A stretch of 64,000 bases of DNA from an uncultured Flavobacteriales bacterium (GCA_905478795.1 CAJQJX010000051.1:1-64000); one strand, 5' to 3'. Shown: positions 53,204-63,038, counted from the stretch's first letter. The notes: a model not told the origin generated them from the sequence alone. Translations and numbers: made by a program.

Positions 53204-54325
53204 ATGATGCCTTCAATGCCCACCGCTCATGCCCAACGCCTCGCGTTGTGGTGCTTGGCGTGTGGATTGCTGGCCACCGCTGGTTGCAGACCCGATGAAA
53301 CCATCGGGTGCAAGGAGCCTCCTGGCACCACCCCTTATGTCATTGACATTCCGCCGTTTTTTCCTCCAATGGACATTCCGCCGGACAACCCCATGACGGT
53401 AGAGGGGGTGGAATTGGGCCGGTTGCTCTTTTGGGAAACCGGATTGAGCTCGGACAGCAGCATCAGCTGCGGAAGTTGCCATTTGCCCTCCTTTGCCTTT
53501 TCTGACCCCAATCCCGTTTCTACAGGTGTTGACGGAGCTGAAGGTACCCGCAATGCAATGGCCCTTGTCAACATGGGATGGGTACAACACTTCTTCTGGG
53601 ACGGACGCGCCGCTACCCTTGAGGAGCAGATTTTGGATCCCGTTCCCCACCCCGACGAAATGAACCTGCCTTGGGCAGAGGCAGAAGACCGGTTGGCTGG
53701 CGATTCCGAGTATTCGGAGCGGTTCCGCAACGCCTTTGGCGAAGCTGGTGTTTCCTCCGAAAAGGTGAGCAAAGCCATTGCGCAATTCCTGCGCACCATG
53801 ATTTCTGCCGACAGCAAATTTGACCAGTGGCGCCGCGGCCAGACCGAGCTGTCCGAGCTGGAATTCCAAGGTTATGAGATCTTTAACCGAGAAGGCGGAG
53901 ACCCCGAAGTGGTCAGCGGTGGCCAATTTGGAGGCGACTGCTTCCATTGTCATGGCGAAGCCGGGCTTCAATTCTCGGACTACCTGTTTCACAACAATGG
54001 CTTAGATGCCACATTTGGAGCCGACGCAGGGCTCGCCGGCATTACCGGCGTCGCGTTGGACAGTGGCCGCTTTAGAACCCCTACGCTGCGCAACGCAGCG
54101 TTGTCCCCCCCCTACATGCACGATGGGCGCTTCCAAACCTTGGAAGAGGTCCTGGAACACTACAATTCCGGCGGTCAACCTTCGCAAACCATCGACCCCT
54201 TTATGAAGTACGCTTCAGGAGGGCTCATGCTGCAAGCTCAGCAAAAGGAAGCGCTCATCGCCTTCCTTCATACCTTGACCGACACTGCGTTCGCTTCCAA
54301 TCCTGCGTTCGCGGACCCCCACTGA
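53204..54325 (+). CDS. MbnH-like di-heme cytochrome c peroxidase family protein
   Basis: 373 residues. Lipoprotein signal with LLATAGC. Two c-type heme sites: CGSCHLPSFAF and CFHCHGEAGLQF. The family block RTPTLRNAALSPPYMHDGRF, with its conserved Asp-Gly-Arg, follows. This is the CcpA/MauG superfamily; next to an MbnP gene it is best read as MbnH, which oxidises a tryptophan of MbnP to kynurenine in the periplasm. An ordinary cytochrome c peroxidase is the alternative. The Nramp-like gene follows after three bases. Confidence 0.9.
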   Translation: MMPSMPTAHAQRLALWCLACGLLATAGCRPDETIGCKEPPGTTPYVIDIPPFFPPMDIPPDNPMTVEGVELGRLLFWETGLSSDSSISCGSCHLPSFAFSDPNPVSTGVDGAEGTRNAMALVNMGWVQHFFWDGRAATLEEQILDPVPHPDEMNLPWAEAEDRLAGDSEYSERFRNAFGEAGVSSEKVSKAIAQFLRTMISADSKFDQWRRGQTELSELEFQGYEIFNREGGDPEVVSGGQFGGDCFHCHGEAGLQFSDYLFHNNGLDATFGADAGLAGITGVALDSGRFRTPTLRNAALSPPYMHDGRFQTLEEVLEHYNSGGQPSQTIDPFMKYASGGLMLQAQQKEALIAFLHTLTDTAFASNPAFADPH

Positions 54326-54328
54326 ACG

Positions 54329-55582
54329 ATGAACCTCCGCCGAATCCTGCTGACGCTCGGACCCGGCATCCTCTTCGCTTCCACCGCTATAGGCACGAGC
54401 CATCTTGTGCAAGCCACCCGCGCCGGAGCCGATTATGGATTCGCATTGCTGTGGGCCGTTCTCGCCGCCAACTTGGCCAAGTACCCCTTTTTTGAATTCG
54501 GTACCCGCTACGCCAATGCCACGGGAACGTCGCTGATTGCAGGCTACCGAACTTTTGGCAAGTGGGCCTCATGGACCTACCTCATCCTCACTGCCCTTAC
54601 CTGCGCTTTTGTGATGGGTGGTGTGGGCATCGTCACCGCCTCGTTTTTGGACCACCTCTTTGGCGTGTCCCAGACCTTCGGGTTCAACGCCACTCCTCAT
54701 GTTGCCGTCATCACCTTCACGGCTTGTGTGGGTCTTCTTTTCATTGGACGGTTTGCAGCGCTCGATAAGGTCATCAAAGCCATCAGCCTGGTGCTGCTAA
54801 TCGGCACCATTGGGGCCACAATAGGGGCACTGATCCACACACCCATCGCTGCAGTTCCTCCCGCACCGGCCGGGTTCAACCCTTGGAAGGGGGCAGAATT
54901 CACCTTTTTGATCGCCCTGCTCGGGTGGATGCCTTCTGCCGTCGATCTGAGTCCCTGGGTGAGCATCTGGGCGCTCGAGCGATACAAGCAGACGGGATTC
55001 ACCCCTCGGTTGCGCAATGCGTTGAGAGAATTCAACCTCGGGTATGTCTTCTGCGTGGTGCTGGCCTTGTGTTTTCTGTTGCTTGGCGCACTCCTGCTCC
55101 GCACCCATGATGTGTCCTTGCCCAGCGGGACTGCAGCCTTTGCCGCCGGCATCATCGGCCTTTACACAGAAGTCTTAGGGCCGTGGAGCGCTCCTTTTGT
55201 AGGGTCAGCAGCCTTTGCGGCCATGCTCGGGACCTGTATCGCCTGTCTGGACGGGTTTAGTAGAAGCTTTAGCCATGGCATCGCCGCCTTGCGCGATGCC
55301 CCTGTCCAATTGAGACACGAGAGGACCAGTTTGATCCTGATTTCACTGGGGGCACTGTTGCTCATTATTGCCTTCCCCGAAGACATCCGAACGCTCCTCG
55401 ATCTGGGGAATATCCTCAGTTTCTGCATCGCCCCTCCTTCAGCATTGGCCATGCTCATTTTGGTCACCCGCCGGCAATTTCCAGAAGCAGCCCGTCCCAA
55501 AGTTTGGTTGCGCTGGAGCGCCTACTTGGGCCTCACTTTTTTGCTCGGGCTCACCCTCCTCTTTTTGCGAAGTCTACTGTGA
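54329..55582 (+). CDS. Nramp-related divalent metal transporter-like protein
   Basis: 417 residues, about 11 membrane helices with the Nramp start LTLGPGILFASTAIGTSHLV. The canonical helix 1 metal motif DPGN and the helix 6 motif MPHN are replaced (ASTAIG; LGWMPSAVDLSPW), so this belongs to a divergent Nramp branch whose ion may not be Mn or Fe. It lies three bases after the MbnH-like gene, which points to a shared metal, perhaps copper or iron handling, but the direction of transport and the ion are unknown. Confidence 0.82.
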   Translation: MNLRRILLTLGPGILFASTAIGTSHLVQATRAGADYGFALLWAVLAANLAKYPFFEFGTRYANATGTSLIAGYRTFGKWASWTYLILTALTCAFVMGGVGIVTASFLDHLFGVSQTFGFNATPHVAVITFTACVGLLFIGRFAALDKVIKAISLVLLIGTIGATIGALIHTPIAAVPPAPAGFNPWKGAEFTFLIALLGWMPSAVDLSPWVSIWALERYKQTGFTPRLRNALREFNLGYVFCVVLALCFLLLGALLLRTHDVSLPSGTAAFAAGIIGLYTEVLGPWSAPFVGSAAFAAMLGTCIACLDGFSRSFSHGIAALRDAPVQLRHERTSLILISLGALLLIIAFPEDIRTLLDLGNILSFCIAPPSALAMLILVTRRQFPEAARPKVWLRWSAYLGLTFLLGLTLLFLRSLL

Positions 55583-55665
55583 CCGCCTATCCTGCGCAGA
55601 CAGAAGTGACCAACCCAAGGTGAACAAGTCCACCGCCCCAAAGCATTTGGAGGAGGTGGTACAAG

Positions 55666-55673
55666 TAATTTTC
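55666..55673 (+). promoter_or_regulatory. -7 box of the PKD/CHU_C giant gene
   Basis: TAATTTTC, TCAC, ATG at 55678, with TTG at 55647-55649, 16 bases upstream of the box. The 95-base gap shows no other signal. Confidence 0.5.
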
Positions 55674-55677
55674 TCAC

Positions 55678-58600
55678 ATGCAATCGGCGTGCCGTAACAA
55701 AAGCGGCTTTCCCCCCGTATGGAACAACATGGTCCTCCACCGTTGGCTCCTTCTCATCCTACCCTTCGCTGCGCTCATTGGACCAGCATCGAAGACAACG
55801 GCACAGTGCCCGGTTTTTCTGGGTACAGAGAACATTGATGCGTTGCCAGCGACCGCCGGAACACCCCATTGGTTTCAATGTGTGGGCAGCGTCACCGCTG
55901 ACCCCGCCCCCTTTAATTTCGAGCTTACAGCCGCCCCTGCCAACCATACCGGCGTGGTCATCGATTGGGGGGACGGTTCCGCACCAGAAGTCATCGGCAA
56001 CTGGAACGGCACCAACGCATTGTCCCACTCCTATGCGCCGAGTGAATGGCAGACGTACACGATTGAAGTCATCACAAATGCTTGTCCATCAGGACAGCAA
56101 GGCCTGTTGGTCTACGAGCCAGAAAATCCCGGAGCGGTGCTGGTATACGGCGACAACAATTCTGGCTGTGCCCCCTTTGACGCCTTCCCCAAAGTGGACA
56201 TCAACCTGGCTTTTAGCCCTACCTGGAGCTTTAGTTTGGACTGGGGCGACGGTTCGGCTCCCGACAACTTCACCATGAGTGAAGTGCTCTCAGACCCGAC
56301 TTACGACACTTTGAAGTTCTCATCCAGTGTGGGCGATGAGATTTACCGCATCCTTGGCGCATCGCACACCTATGATGCCCAGAATTGTGCATCGGGGGAA
56401 TGCGACCACACGCTCACACTCACCTATTCCAACTACTGTTCAGTCAGAGGGGCCAACACGCCATTTGTTCCAGGCGGCAGCATTGTTGGAACCGGTTACA
56501 AAGAAGCCACATTGGGCAATGCCTTTCTGACGTGGGACGTTGATGAAGCCGAGGTGGAAGTGTCAGACCCCGTGCTGTGCTGGCCTCAGAACGAAACCTC
56601 CGTGAGCAACGGCTCTTGTCCCAATTGCTGTGCTTCGTCATCTGGAAACAACATTGGTGGAAACGGAACAGTCAGGACGGAAAAATGGGATTTTGGTGTA
56701 GCGACCTACATCGGTTCAGGTCCTGACCCCACCGATTGGATTGATTGGGGGGCAGACTGTGCAAGCCAACAAGACCATCTGCTGTCTTTTCCAGGCCCCG
56801 GTGTCTACACGGTTACACTCTACACACAGAACCACTGTGGCATTGACACCACCACCATGGACATCATGGTCACCCCTCCGCCTACGGTTGAGGTGACTTC
56901 CAACATGACCACCCTCTGTCCCGGGGAGCCCTTCCAGTTCAACACCGTCGGTTGGGATGCCAGTCCGCCCCTGACGGCCGAAGACTTGAGTTTCAACTTC
57001 ACCTATGGCAATGGTGCCTATTCCACGACCATCGCCATGGTCGACGGGCTCATCCCATTCGAGGGCATTCCCGCCCAGCCGGGGTTTGTTTACGATGCAG
57101 CCGGGGTTTACAATGCCTCGGTTCAAGTCTTTCCTACCCTTGCGCCCGCGTGCTATGGAGCCGGTGTCATCCCCGTGACCGTATTGTCGCCGCCCCAAGC
57201 CGACTTTGTGCTGCCCGGTGATACCTGTGCCGATGCCTTGGATGTGCAACCAATCGATGCTTCACAAGACGCCGTCAACTACACTTGGAGCTTAGACGGT
57301 GTGGGCGTCATCGGCACAGGTCCCGCACCGCCCAGTATTGCAGTGAACGGCCCTGGAAGTTTCACCTTTGAACTCGAAGTCACTTCGTCCAATGGGTGCA
57401 CCGACGACCAAAGCCGCACCCTCGTTTTGGCATCATTGCCACAAGCTGCATTCGCGGCGGAGAGCGCGTGTATGGGCAATCCCGTCATCTTAGATGGCAG
57501 TTCTTCCACTACAGACGCTGCACAAGGAGGGGCGATTACCGACTTCGCTTGGACCGTCAATGGCGAGGAACTCAATGGGGAGACCACTTCCTTTGCGATC
57601 GATTCAGCAGCCACCTACCCGGTAACGTTGGTGGTGACCACCGCTACTGGCTGCCAAGACACCGTGGTGTCTTCGGCCACAGTCCTGCCCCGTCCCGGCA
57701 TCTCATTGGCCACTTCGGACACCGTTGGGTGCAGCCCCTTGAGCATTCCCCTGTTCGCCACGGACACTACAGGCAGTGTTTCTAACAGCACGCTCAATTG
57801 GAATTTCGGTCACGGATCAGCCAGCCAACTGGATGCCGACGGCACACACACATGGCCCCCCAACAATGGCGAGGACACCGTGCAGTACACGGTCATCGTA
57901 GAGGCAGGCATCGGCACGTGTACCGATTCAAAAACGGTCAGCGTATCGGTGGCTCCTGCACCCTTTGTGCAAACTTCAGGCGGAGAAGTCTGTAGCGGCA
58001 CATCGTTCAATTTCCAAGGAAATGCCTTCAACCTTGGCAGTGGCGGAGAGTGGTTTTGGGAAGTGGACAATGTGTGGTCCGGCGCAGCGCAGGACTACGG
58101 CACCATCACCAGTGATTTTCAAGGGTTCTCCTACACTTTCGAAAACCCCGACCAGCTGACCGACACCGTGACCATTGACTTGGCCGTCAGCCGTTCCAAT
58201 GGCTGCGCTGCCGCCACTGCCGCCACGTTGCTCGTTAGGCCTGCCTTCGCACCGACCATCAGCGACGCAGAAGGATGCGCCCCCTTCGCCTTCACTGTCC
58301 CCAATCAACAGGCCCTTTCCATCGATTGGGATTTTGGTGATGCCGCAAATCCTGGAGCGGAAGGAGCCACCGGCCACCTGTATACCGCCGCTGGCAACTA
58401 CCTCGTGGTGGGGCAAGGCACCAGTGTCTTTGGTTGCTCCGGCAGCGCCTCTGCTGCGGTGGAAGTCTTTGACACCCCCACACCGGCCATCACGGCAGAA
58501 AATGCGCTCTGCGCGCCAGAGCCGGTAAATCCGCAACGTTCTGACACTCCAGCAGACGGTGCGACCTCTTGGACGCTTCAAGTTGATTTGGGCAACACCT

Positions 58601-60651
58601 ACCCATGGAACGGAAGCACGGACACCCTGCTTTCCTTGTCGCCGGGAACCCACCTGTTGACCGTCTTGGCCTCCAACGACCAAGGCTGCTTGGCACAAGC
58701 ATCCACGACCGTCCTCGTCCAAGAAGAAGTCAGCGCCGACTTTTCCCTTCCCGAGGCAGGCTGTGAACCCATTCCCTTTGCCATCAATGACCTCTCCATA
58801 TCCAGCGGAGCCATCGCAACATGGACCATTGATACGCCTTTTGGAACCGAGACCTTGACCGGAAACTCGCCTTCAGCCCCTCAGTGGACCGCGACCCCAG
58901 GCGACCCCGGATCGGGCGGAATATCGGCGACATACAACGTCGAACTTCAGGTGATCGACCCGCTCACAGGGTGCAGCGCCACAGCGTCAGATTCCATCAC
59001 GGTGGAGCCCCAACCTTTTGGTCAACTTGTGATTGAAGGGCTGAGCGGATGCGACGTTCAAGCCACCTTTAGCTACACGGGAACAGCAGACTCCTTGATT
59101 TGGGATTTTGGAGATCCATTCTCTCCAGATGTGGAAATCACCACCGTGAATGTGGTCTCCCACGCCTATCCAAATCCGCTCGGCACTGGATACATTACGG
59201 TGGCATCCGTTACGGCCATTTCAGAAGGCTGCAGCGATTACGATGCTTTGGACTTGGAAGTGCCCGCTTTGCCTGTGGCTGACTTTTCCATCCCCGACAC
59301 CCTCTGCTTGGGTGAGGCAGTAACCCTTGAAAACCTATCCTCAGGCGTTCCCTTGGACCTTGGAACGGCAGGGGGCGCGTGGACTTGGATCATTGGAGGT
59401 GATACCCTGGTCGGGTTTGAGCCAACAGGCCCCATCGCCGACACCAACCTCCTCAATTCCGGGCCGTTGAGCAATGCCATACTGCCAGTGAGCTTGAATG
59501 TGGTCCATCCAGAAAATGGCTGCAGTGATCTGATTGCGACACAGGTTGTGGTGCTCGGACAACCACAAGCCAGCTTCATCCTGACGCCAGACGTTGTGTT
59601 CGACGCCCCGTATGTCACCAACGTCATCAATATGAACCAAGGGCCTGCTGGGACAACAGCGGTTTGGGACATCGAGTCCGGTGGCATCTATGACACCAAC
59701 GACGGCAGCATAACATGGGCAGATGACGCCTACGGCACCCAATTGGTTCAAGTCACCTTGGACAACTTCGGTTGCTCCGATTCTCTGTCTGCAGCGATCA
59801 CCTTGGTCCCTCCTGTACCCTCCATCAGCTTTGTGGGAGACACCGTCAGCTGTGCGCCACTGCAGGCCGTATTTATTCCTTCCATGGAGAGTGCCATCGA
59901 CAGCCTCGTTTGGTCCTTTGGACAAGGGGCCACAAGGGTCGTCACCGACCTGTTGACCGACCCTGTAGGATACAGCTACTTCGAACCCGGCATCTACACC
60001 GTCTGGGTCACGGCATACGGCCCAGGAGGAAACACAGTCTCAGAATCGCAAACCGTCACGGTACTCGAGCAGGTCAATGCAGGCTTCACGGTCTTCCCCA
60101 ATGAGTGCGTGGAAGTAGGCGACGTGATCGAATTGACCCCCAACTTCGACTACGGCGATGCCATTTACACTTGGAACTTTGGAGACGGCTCTGAATTCGA
60201 GTCCCCAGATGGCAGCATTGTCACCCACACTTACAGCGCCGCGGGAGACCCAAACATCACATTGGCCATCGAAAATGCGCTGTGTACCGACAGCACGGAC
60301 CGCACCACCTGCGTCATTGAATTTCAAGGCGGAACCGTGGGCGTACCCTCTGCCTTTACACCCACGTTCGGCGGCGATGGAAGCGGTTCTCAAGCCTATG
60401 GCGACGACGACCTGCGGAACAATGACGTGTTCTTCCCCCAACTGCGCGGCAACCCCATTTCATACAGCTTTACGGTATACAACCGTTGGGGAGAGCAAAT
60501 CTTTAGCACCACCCAGCCCAATGTCGGCTGGAATGGATACTTCCAAGGGAAGCTCTGCAAACAAGACGTTTACGTGTGGCGGGTGGCCGCTGTCTTCTTA
60601 GACGGTACCACAGCGGAGCAAGCTGGCGATGTGACCCTGATCAGACGATGA
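55678..60651 (+). CDS. giant PKD-domain surface protein with gliding-associated C-terminus
   Basis: 1657 residues. The signal helix (HRWLLLILPFAALIGPASKTTAQ) lies after a 17-residue lead if ATG 55678 is used; ATG 55729 gives a textbook signal peptide, but the promoter box favours 55678. The body is a chain of PKD/Ig-like modules (for example VVIDWGDGSAPEVIGNW, LSIDWDFGDAANPG, LIWDFGDPFSPD, YTWNFGDGSEFESPDG), many starting with a GC-P pattern and rich in Cys. The last 90 residues form a CHU_C-type domain (VYNRWGEQIFSTTQPNVGWN, DVYVWRVAAVFLDGTT), a type IX secretion and anchoring tail. It is probably an adhesin. The SprF gene overlaps its stop. Confidence 0.92.
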   Translation: MQSACRNKSGFPPVWNNMVLHRWLLLILPFAALIGPASKTTAQCPVFLGTENIDALPATAGTPHWFQCVGSVTADPAPFNFELTAAPANHTGVVIDWGDGSAPEVIGNWNGTNALSHSYAPSEWQTYTIEVITNACPSGQQGLLVYEPENPGAVLVYGDNNSGCAPFDAFPKVDINLAFSPTWSFSLDWGDGSAPDNFTMSEVLSDPTYDTLKFSSSVGDEIYRILGASHTYDAQNCASGECDHTLTLTYSNYCSVRGANTPFVPGGSIVGTGYKEATLGNAFLTWDVDEAEVEVSDPVLCWPQNETSVSNGSCPNCCASSSGNNIGGNGTVRTEKWDFGVATYIGSGPDPTDWIDWGADCASQQDHLLSFPGPGVYTVTLYTQNHCGIDTTTMDIMVTPPPTVEVTSNMTTLCPGEPFQFNTVGWDASPPLTAEDLSFNFTYGNGAYSTTIAMVDGLIPFEGIPAQPGFVYDAAGVYNASVQVFPTLAPACYGAGVIPVTVLSPPQADFVLPGDTCADALDVQPIDASQDAVNYTWSLDGVGVIGTGPAPPSIAVNGPGSFTFELEVTSSNGCTDDQSRTLVLASLPQAAFAAESACMGNPVILDGSSSTTDAAQGGAITDFAWTVNGEELNGETTSFAIDSAATYPVTLVVTTATGCQDTVVSSATVLPRPGISLATSDTVGCSPLSIPLFATDTTGSVSNSTLNWNFGHGSASQLDADGTHTWPPNNGEDTVQYTVIVEAGIGTCTDSKTVSVSVAPAPFVQTSGGEVCSGTSFNFQGNAFNLGSGGEWFWEVDNVWSGAAQDYGTITSDFQGFSYTFENPDQLTDTVTIDLAVSRSNGCAAATAATLLVRPAFAPTISDAEGCAPFAFTVPNQQALSIDWDFGDAANPGAEGATGHLYTAAGNYLVVGQGTSVFGCSGSASAAVEVFDTPTPAITAENALCAPEPVNPQRSDTPADGATSWTLQVDLGNTYPWNGSTDTLLSLSPGTHLLTVLASNDQGCLAQASTTVLVQEEVSADFSLPEAGCEPIPFAINDLSISSGAIATWTIDTPFGTETLTGNSPSAPQWTATPGDPGSGGISATYNVELQVIDPLTGCSATASDSITVEPQPFGQLVIEGLSGCDVQATFSYTGTADSLIWDFGDPFSPDVEITTVNVVSHAYPNPLGTGYITVASVTAISEGCSDYDALDLEVPALPVADFSIPDTLCLGEAVTLENLSSGVPLDLGTAGGAWTWIIGGDTLVGFEPTGPIADTNLLNSGPLSNAILPVSLNVVHPENGCSDLIATQVVVLGQPQASFILTPDVVFDAPYVTNVINMNQGPAGTTAVWDIESGGIYDTNDGSITWADDAYGTQLVQVTLDNFGCSDSLSAAITLVPPVPSISFVGDTVSCAPLQAVFIPSMESAIDSLVWSFGQGATRVVTDLLTDPVGYSYFEPGIYTVWVTAYGPGGNTVSESQTVTVLEQVNAGFTVFPNECVEVGDVIELTPNFDYGDAIYTWNFGDGSEFESPDGSIVTHTYSAAGDPNITLAIENALCTDSTDRTTCVIEFQGGTVGVPSAFTPTFGGDGSGSQAYGDDDLRNNDVFFPQLRGNPISYSFTVYNRWGEQIFSTTQPNVGWNGYFQGKLCKQDVYVWRVAAVFLDGTTAEQAGDVTLIRR

Positions 60652-61691
60652 CTGGATTTCGAAATACAACGTTGACCACTGTCGTACTCGGCATGGTCTT
60701 GGTCGCCACAAGTGGTCAGGAAGCGCGTGCGCAAGATGCCCAGCTCACGCAATTCTACGCCGCTGCCACGCACCTGAATCCTGCATTTGCTGGAGGAACC
60801 CTCGAGAACAGGTTCAGCTTCCATTACCGGAACCAGTGGCCTGGTATTCCCGGCCGTTTCGTCTCCTACGGGGCCTCGTACGACGTGTTCATTCCCAAGA
60901 TCAACAGTGGAATCGGGGTGGTCTTCTCCTCTGATGAAGCCGGAACGGGCGGACTGGGCACCAGCTCCTTTGGTTTCCAGTACAGCTATGAAGTGCCCTT
61001 GGGCGAAAAGCTGTCCTTTAGACCAGGACTTCAACTGGGTTGGAGCAGCCGCGGGTTGCTCAATTGGAACGACTTGGTGTTTGGCGACCAGTTGAACAGA
61101 GGCACTGCGGGTTCAGGAGCCACAGCATCCTTGGAGGGCTTGTCGAATTTCCAGTTGGTTCGGAACTACTTCGACGTCGCTGCTGGCGGCGTTGTCTACA
61201 GCAAGCGTTTTTGGCTGGGGATGAGCAGCCGCCACTTGAACAGCCCATCGGAAAGCCTGACCGACGCCACCACTGCACCTGTTCCCATTTGGTTCAGCGC
61301 GCACACCGGTGTCCGCATTCCCTATGTGAGCGGCCCCACCGGAGCTGAACAGGACTTTTTGCTCGTGGCTTCGTACCGCTCCCAAGGCGCCTTCGACCAA
61401 ATGGATTTTGGGTTTAGCATCGACAGCCCCTTCCTCACTTATGGCATTTCATACCGACAGATCTTGATGAAGGCAGCGCCCGACGGTGCACCGAACCACG
61501 ATGCCATTTCATTGCTGCTCGGGCTCACTGAAGACAATTTCCGAGTAGGTTACAGCTATGACATCACGGTGTCAACCCTTGGGTGGGGCATTTCAGACGG
61601 CGCCCACGAAATCACGTTGAGCTACGTGTGGAGAACGCCCAGTCATTTGCGCACACGCCCGCACCGCATTCTGCCTTGCGCAGAATTCTAG
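60648..61691 (+). CDS. PorP/SprF-family outer-membrane protein
   Basis: 347 residues with an ATGA overlap with the giant gene. Signal peptide ends at GQEARA. The family start DAQLTQFYAAATHLNPAFAG and FSFHYRNQWPGIPGRFVSYGASYD are diagnostic. SprF-type barrels are needed for secretion or surface attachment of their SprB-like adhesin partner in type IX secreting bacteria, and such pairs are commonly adjacent. The overlap supports a one-to-one partnership. Confidence 0.95.
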   Translation: MTGFRNTTLTTVVLGMVLVATSGQEARAQDAQLTQFYAAATHLNPAFAGGTLENRFSFHYRNQWPGIPGRFVSYGASYDVFIPKINSGIGVVFSSDEAGTGGLGTSSFGFQYSYEVPLGEKLSFRPGLQLGWSSRGLLNWNDLVFGDQLNRGTAGSGATASLEGLSNFQLVRNYFDVAAGGVVYSKRFWLGMSSRHLNSPSESLTDATTAPVPIWFSAHTGVRIPYVSGPTGAEQDFLLVASYRSQGAFDQMDFGFSIDSPFLTYGISYRQILMKAAPDGAPNHDAISLLLGLTEDNFRVGYSYDITVSTLGWGISDGAHEITLSYVWRTPSHLRTRPHRILPCAEF

Positions 61692-61710
61692 AAAGGCAGG
61701 GCCAGAAGGA

Positions 61711-62730
61711 TCAGCCGGGCAACACGTTGACCTCGCGCTCAAGCTCTACACCAAAGCGTTTCAAGACATCCTGCTGCACATCCTCGGCCAGTTGCAGCAA
61801 TTCAGCACCCGTCGCACCGCCTTTATTGACAAGCACCAATGCCTGCCGATCATGGACGCCATGGGTGCCGCGGTCATGGCCCTTCCAACCCGCTTGATCA
61901 ATCAACCAGCCTGCCGCCAGCTTCATACCTCCTGGAGTGGGGTATTGTGGCATATCTGGAAACTGCTTGGCCAGGGCGAGGTGGCGTTCTTGATCCACGA
62001 TAGGGTTCTTAAAAAAGCTGCCCGCATTGCCGAGCACTGCCGGGTCAGGCAATTTGCTTTGCCGGATTCCAATCACGGCGTCTGACACCGCTTTGGGGGT
62101 AGGTTCGGTAACGCCCGCAGCCTTCAATGCCGCCTTGATTGCGCCATACTCCATGCGCAATTCCGGGGTTTTGAGCAGATGAAACGTCACCGAAGTGATC
62201 ACGTACCGCCCCTTCAGGGCCCGCTTAAAGACACTTTCTCGATAGCCAAAAGCACAATCAGAATGGGCAAACTGATGCGTTTCTCCGGTGGCCACTTCGA
62301 CCGCTTCCAAAGAATGAAAACGCTCCTCCAACTCCACACCATAAGCACCAATGTTCTGCATGGGGCCCGCGCCCGTACTTCCTGGGATGAGCGACAGGTT
62401 TTCCAAACCATACCAACCTCTGTCCAACGCCGTCATCACAAATTCGTGCCAAGAGACGCCCGCACCCACCCGCACCAAGACGCCTTGGTCCGTTTGTCCA
62501 ACTTCGGTCACCCCGTCAATGCCCATCTGCAGCACCAAGCCCGGCAAATCACCAGCGAGCAGAACATTGCTGCCCCCACCCAGCACATGGAGCGCACAAT
62601 CGTGTTCCCGGTGCCATGCCAAGGCCTCCTTGACCTCATCTTCTGAGGTACAAGACGCGAAATGCTCGGCCTGCGCCGGCAATCCAAAAGTGGTCCACTT
62701 CTGAAGGGACGCTTGAGTTAGAATACGCAC
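61711..62730 (-). CDS. murB: UDP-N-acetylenolpyruvoylglucosamine reductase
   Basis: 339 residues, GTG start. An FAD enzyme that reduces UDP-GlcNAc-enolpyruvate to UDP-MurNAc for peptidoglycan. Type I MurB blocks: VLGGGSNVLLAGDLPGLVL, LIPGSTGAGPMQNIGAYGVE, CAFGYRESVFKRALKG and the catalytic Ser in LGNAGSFFKNPIV. A TTTCTTCG-TTGG-GTG arrangement resembles the four-base box spacing seen elsewhere, though the second base is T. It converges with the SprF gene (19 bases). Confidence 0.97.
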   Translation of the reverse strand: MRILTQASLQKWTTFGLPAQAEHFASCTSEDEVKEALAWHREHDCALHVLGGGSNVLLAGDLPGLVLQMGIDGVTEVGQTDQGVLVRVGAGVSWHEFVMTALDRGWYGLENLSLIPGSTGAGPMQNIGAYGVELEERFHSLEAVEVATGETHQFAHSDCAFGYRESVFKRALKGRYVITSVTFHLLKTPELRMEYGAIKAALKAAGVTEPTPKAVSDAVIGIRQSKLPDPAVLGNAGSFFKNPIVDQERHLALAKQFPDMPQYPTPGGMKLAAGWLIDQAGWKGHDRGTHGVHDRQALVLVNKGGATGAELLQLAEDVQQDVLKRFGVELEREVNVLPG

Positions 62731-62758
62731 CCAACGAAGAAACGGCGCTCAGGATGGC

Positions 62759-63034
62759 TTATTCAGCTGCCGGACCCAAGCGTTCCAACCGCAGCATGTT
62801 CCTTAAGCGCATCCGGTAAGCTTCTTCCGTCAAAGACAAAAGGGTTCCCGCCTCCATTCCTTGCAACAAACCCGCGATATGTAGCCTATCCGGATAGGTC
62901 TTGACCACCAACACGTGCACCATGTAACGCGTGCCCATTTGCTGGTGTTCAACCAACCTTTCTGGCGATTCCAGGGCATATAAGGACCTCCCATCGGGCG
63001 TCGTGAACCACTGCGGAAATAATTCGGATGGCAT
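62759..63034 (-). CDS. 91-residue protein of unknown function
   Basis: A cytoplasmic-looking small protein without signal or membrane segment. Pattern: PQWFTTPDGRSLYALESPERLVEH, then two hydrophobic strands (YMVHVLVVKTYPDRLHIAGLLQGM) and a C-terminal basic helix (EEAYRMRLRNMLRLERL). No family recognised. A TAATTTTC box four bases before its ATG supports expression. It lies 28 bases upstream of murB and could share its transcript. Confidence 0.6.
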   Translation of the reverse strand: MPSELFPQWFTTPDGRSLYALESPERLVEHQQMGTRYMVHVLVVKTYPDRLHIAGLLQGMEAGTLLSLTEEAYRMRLRNMLRLERLGPAAE

Positions 63035-63038
63035 TCGC

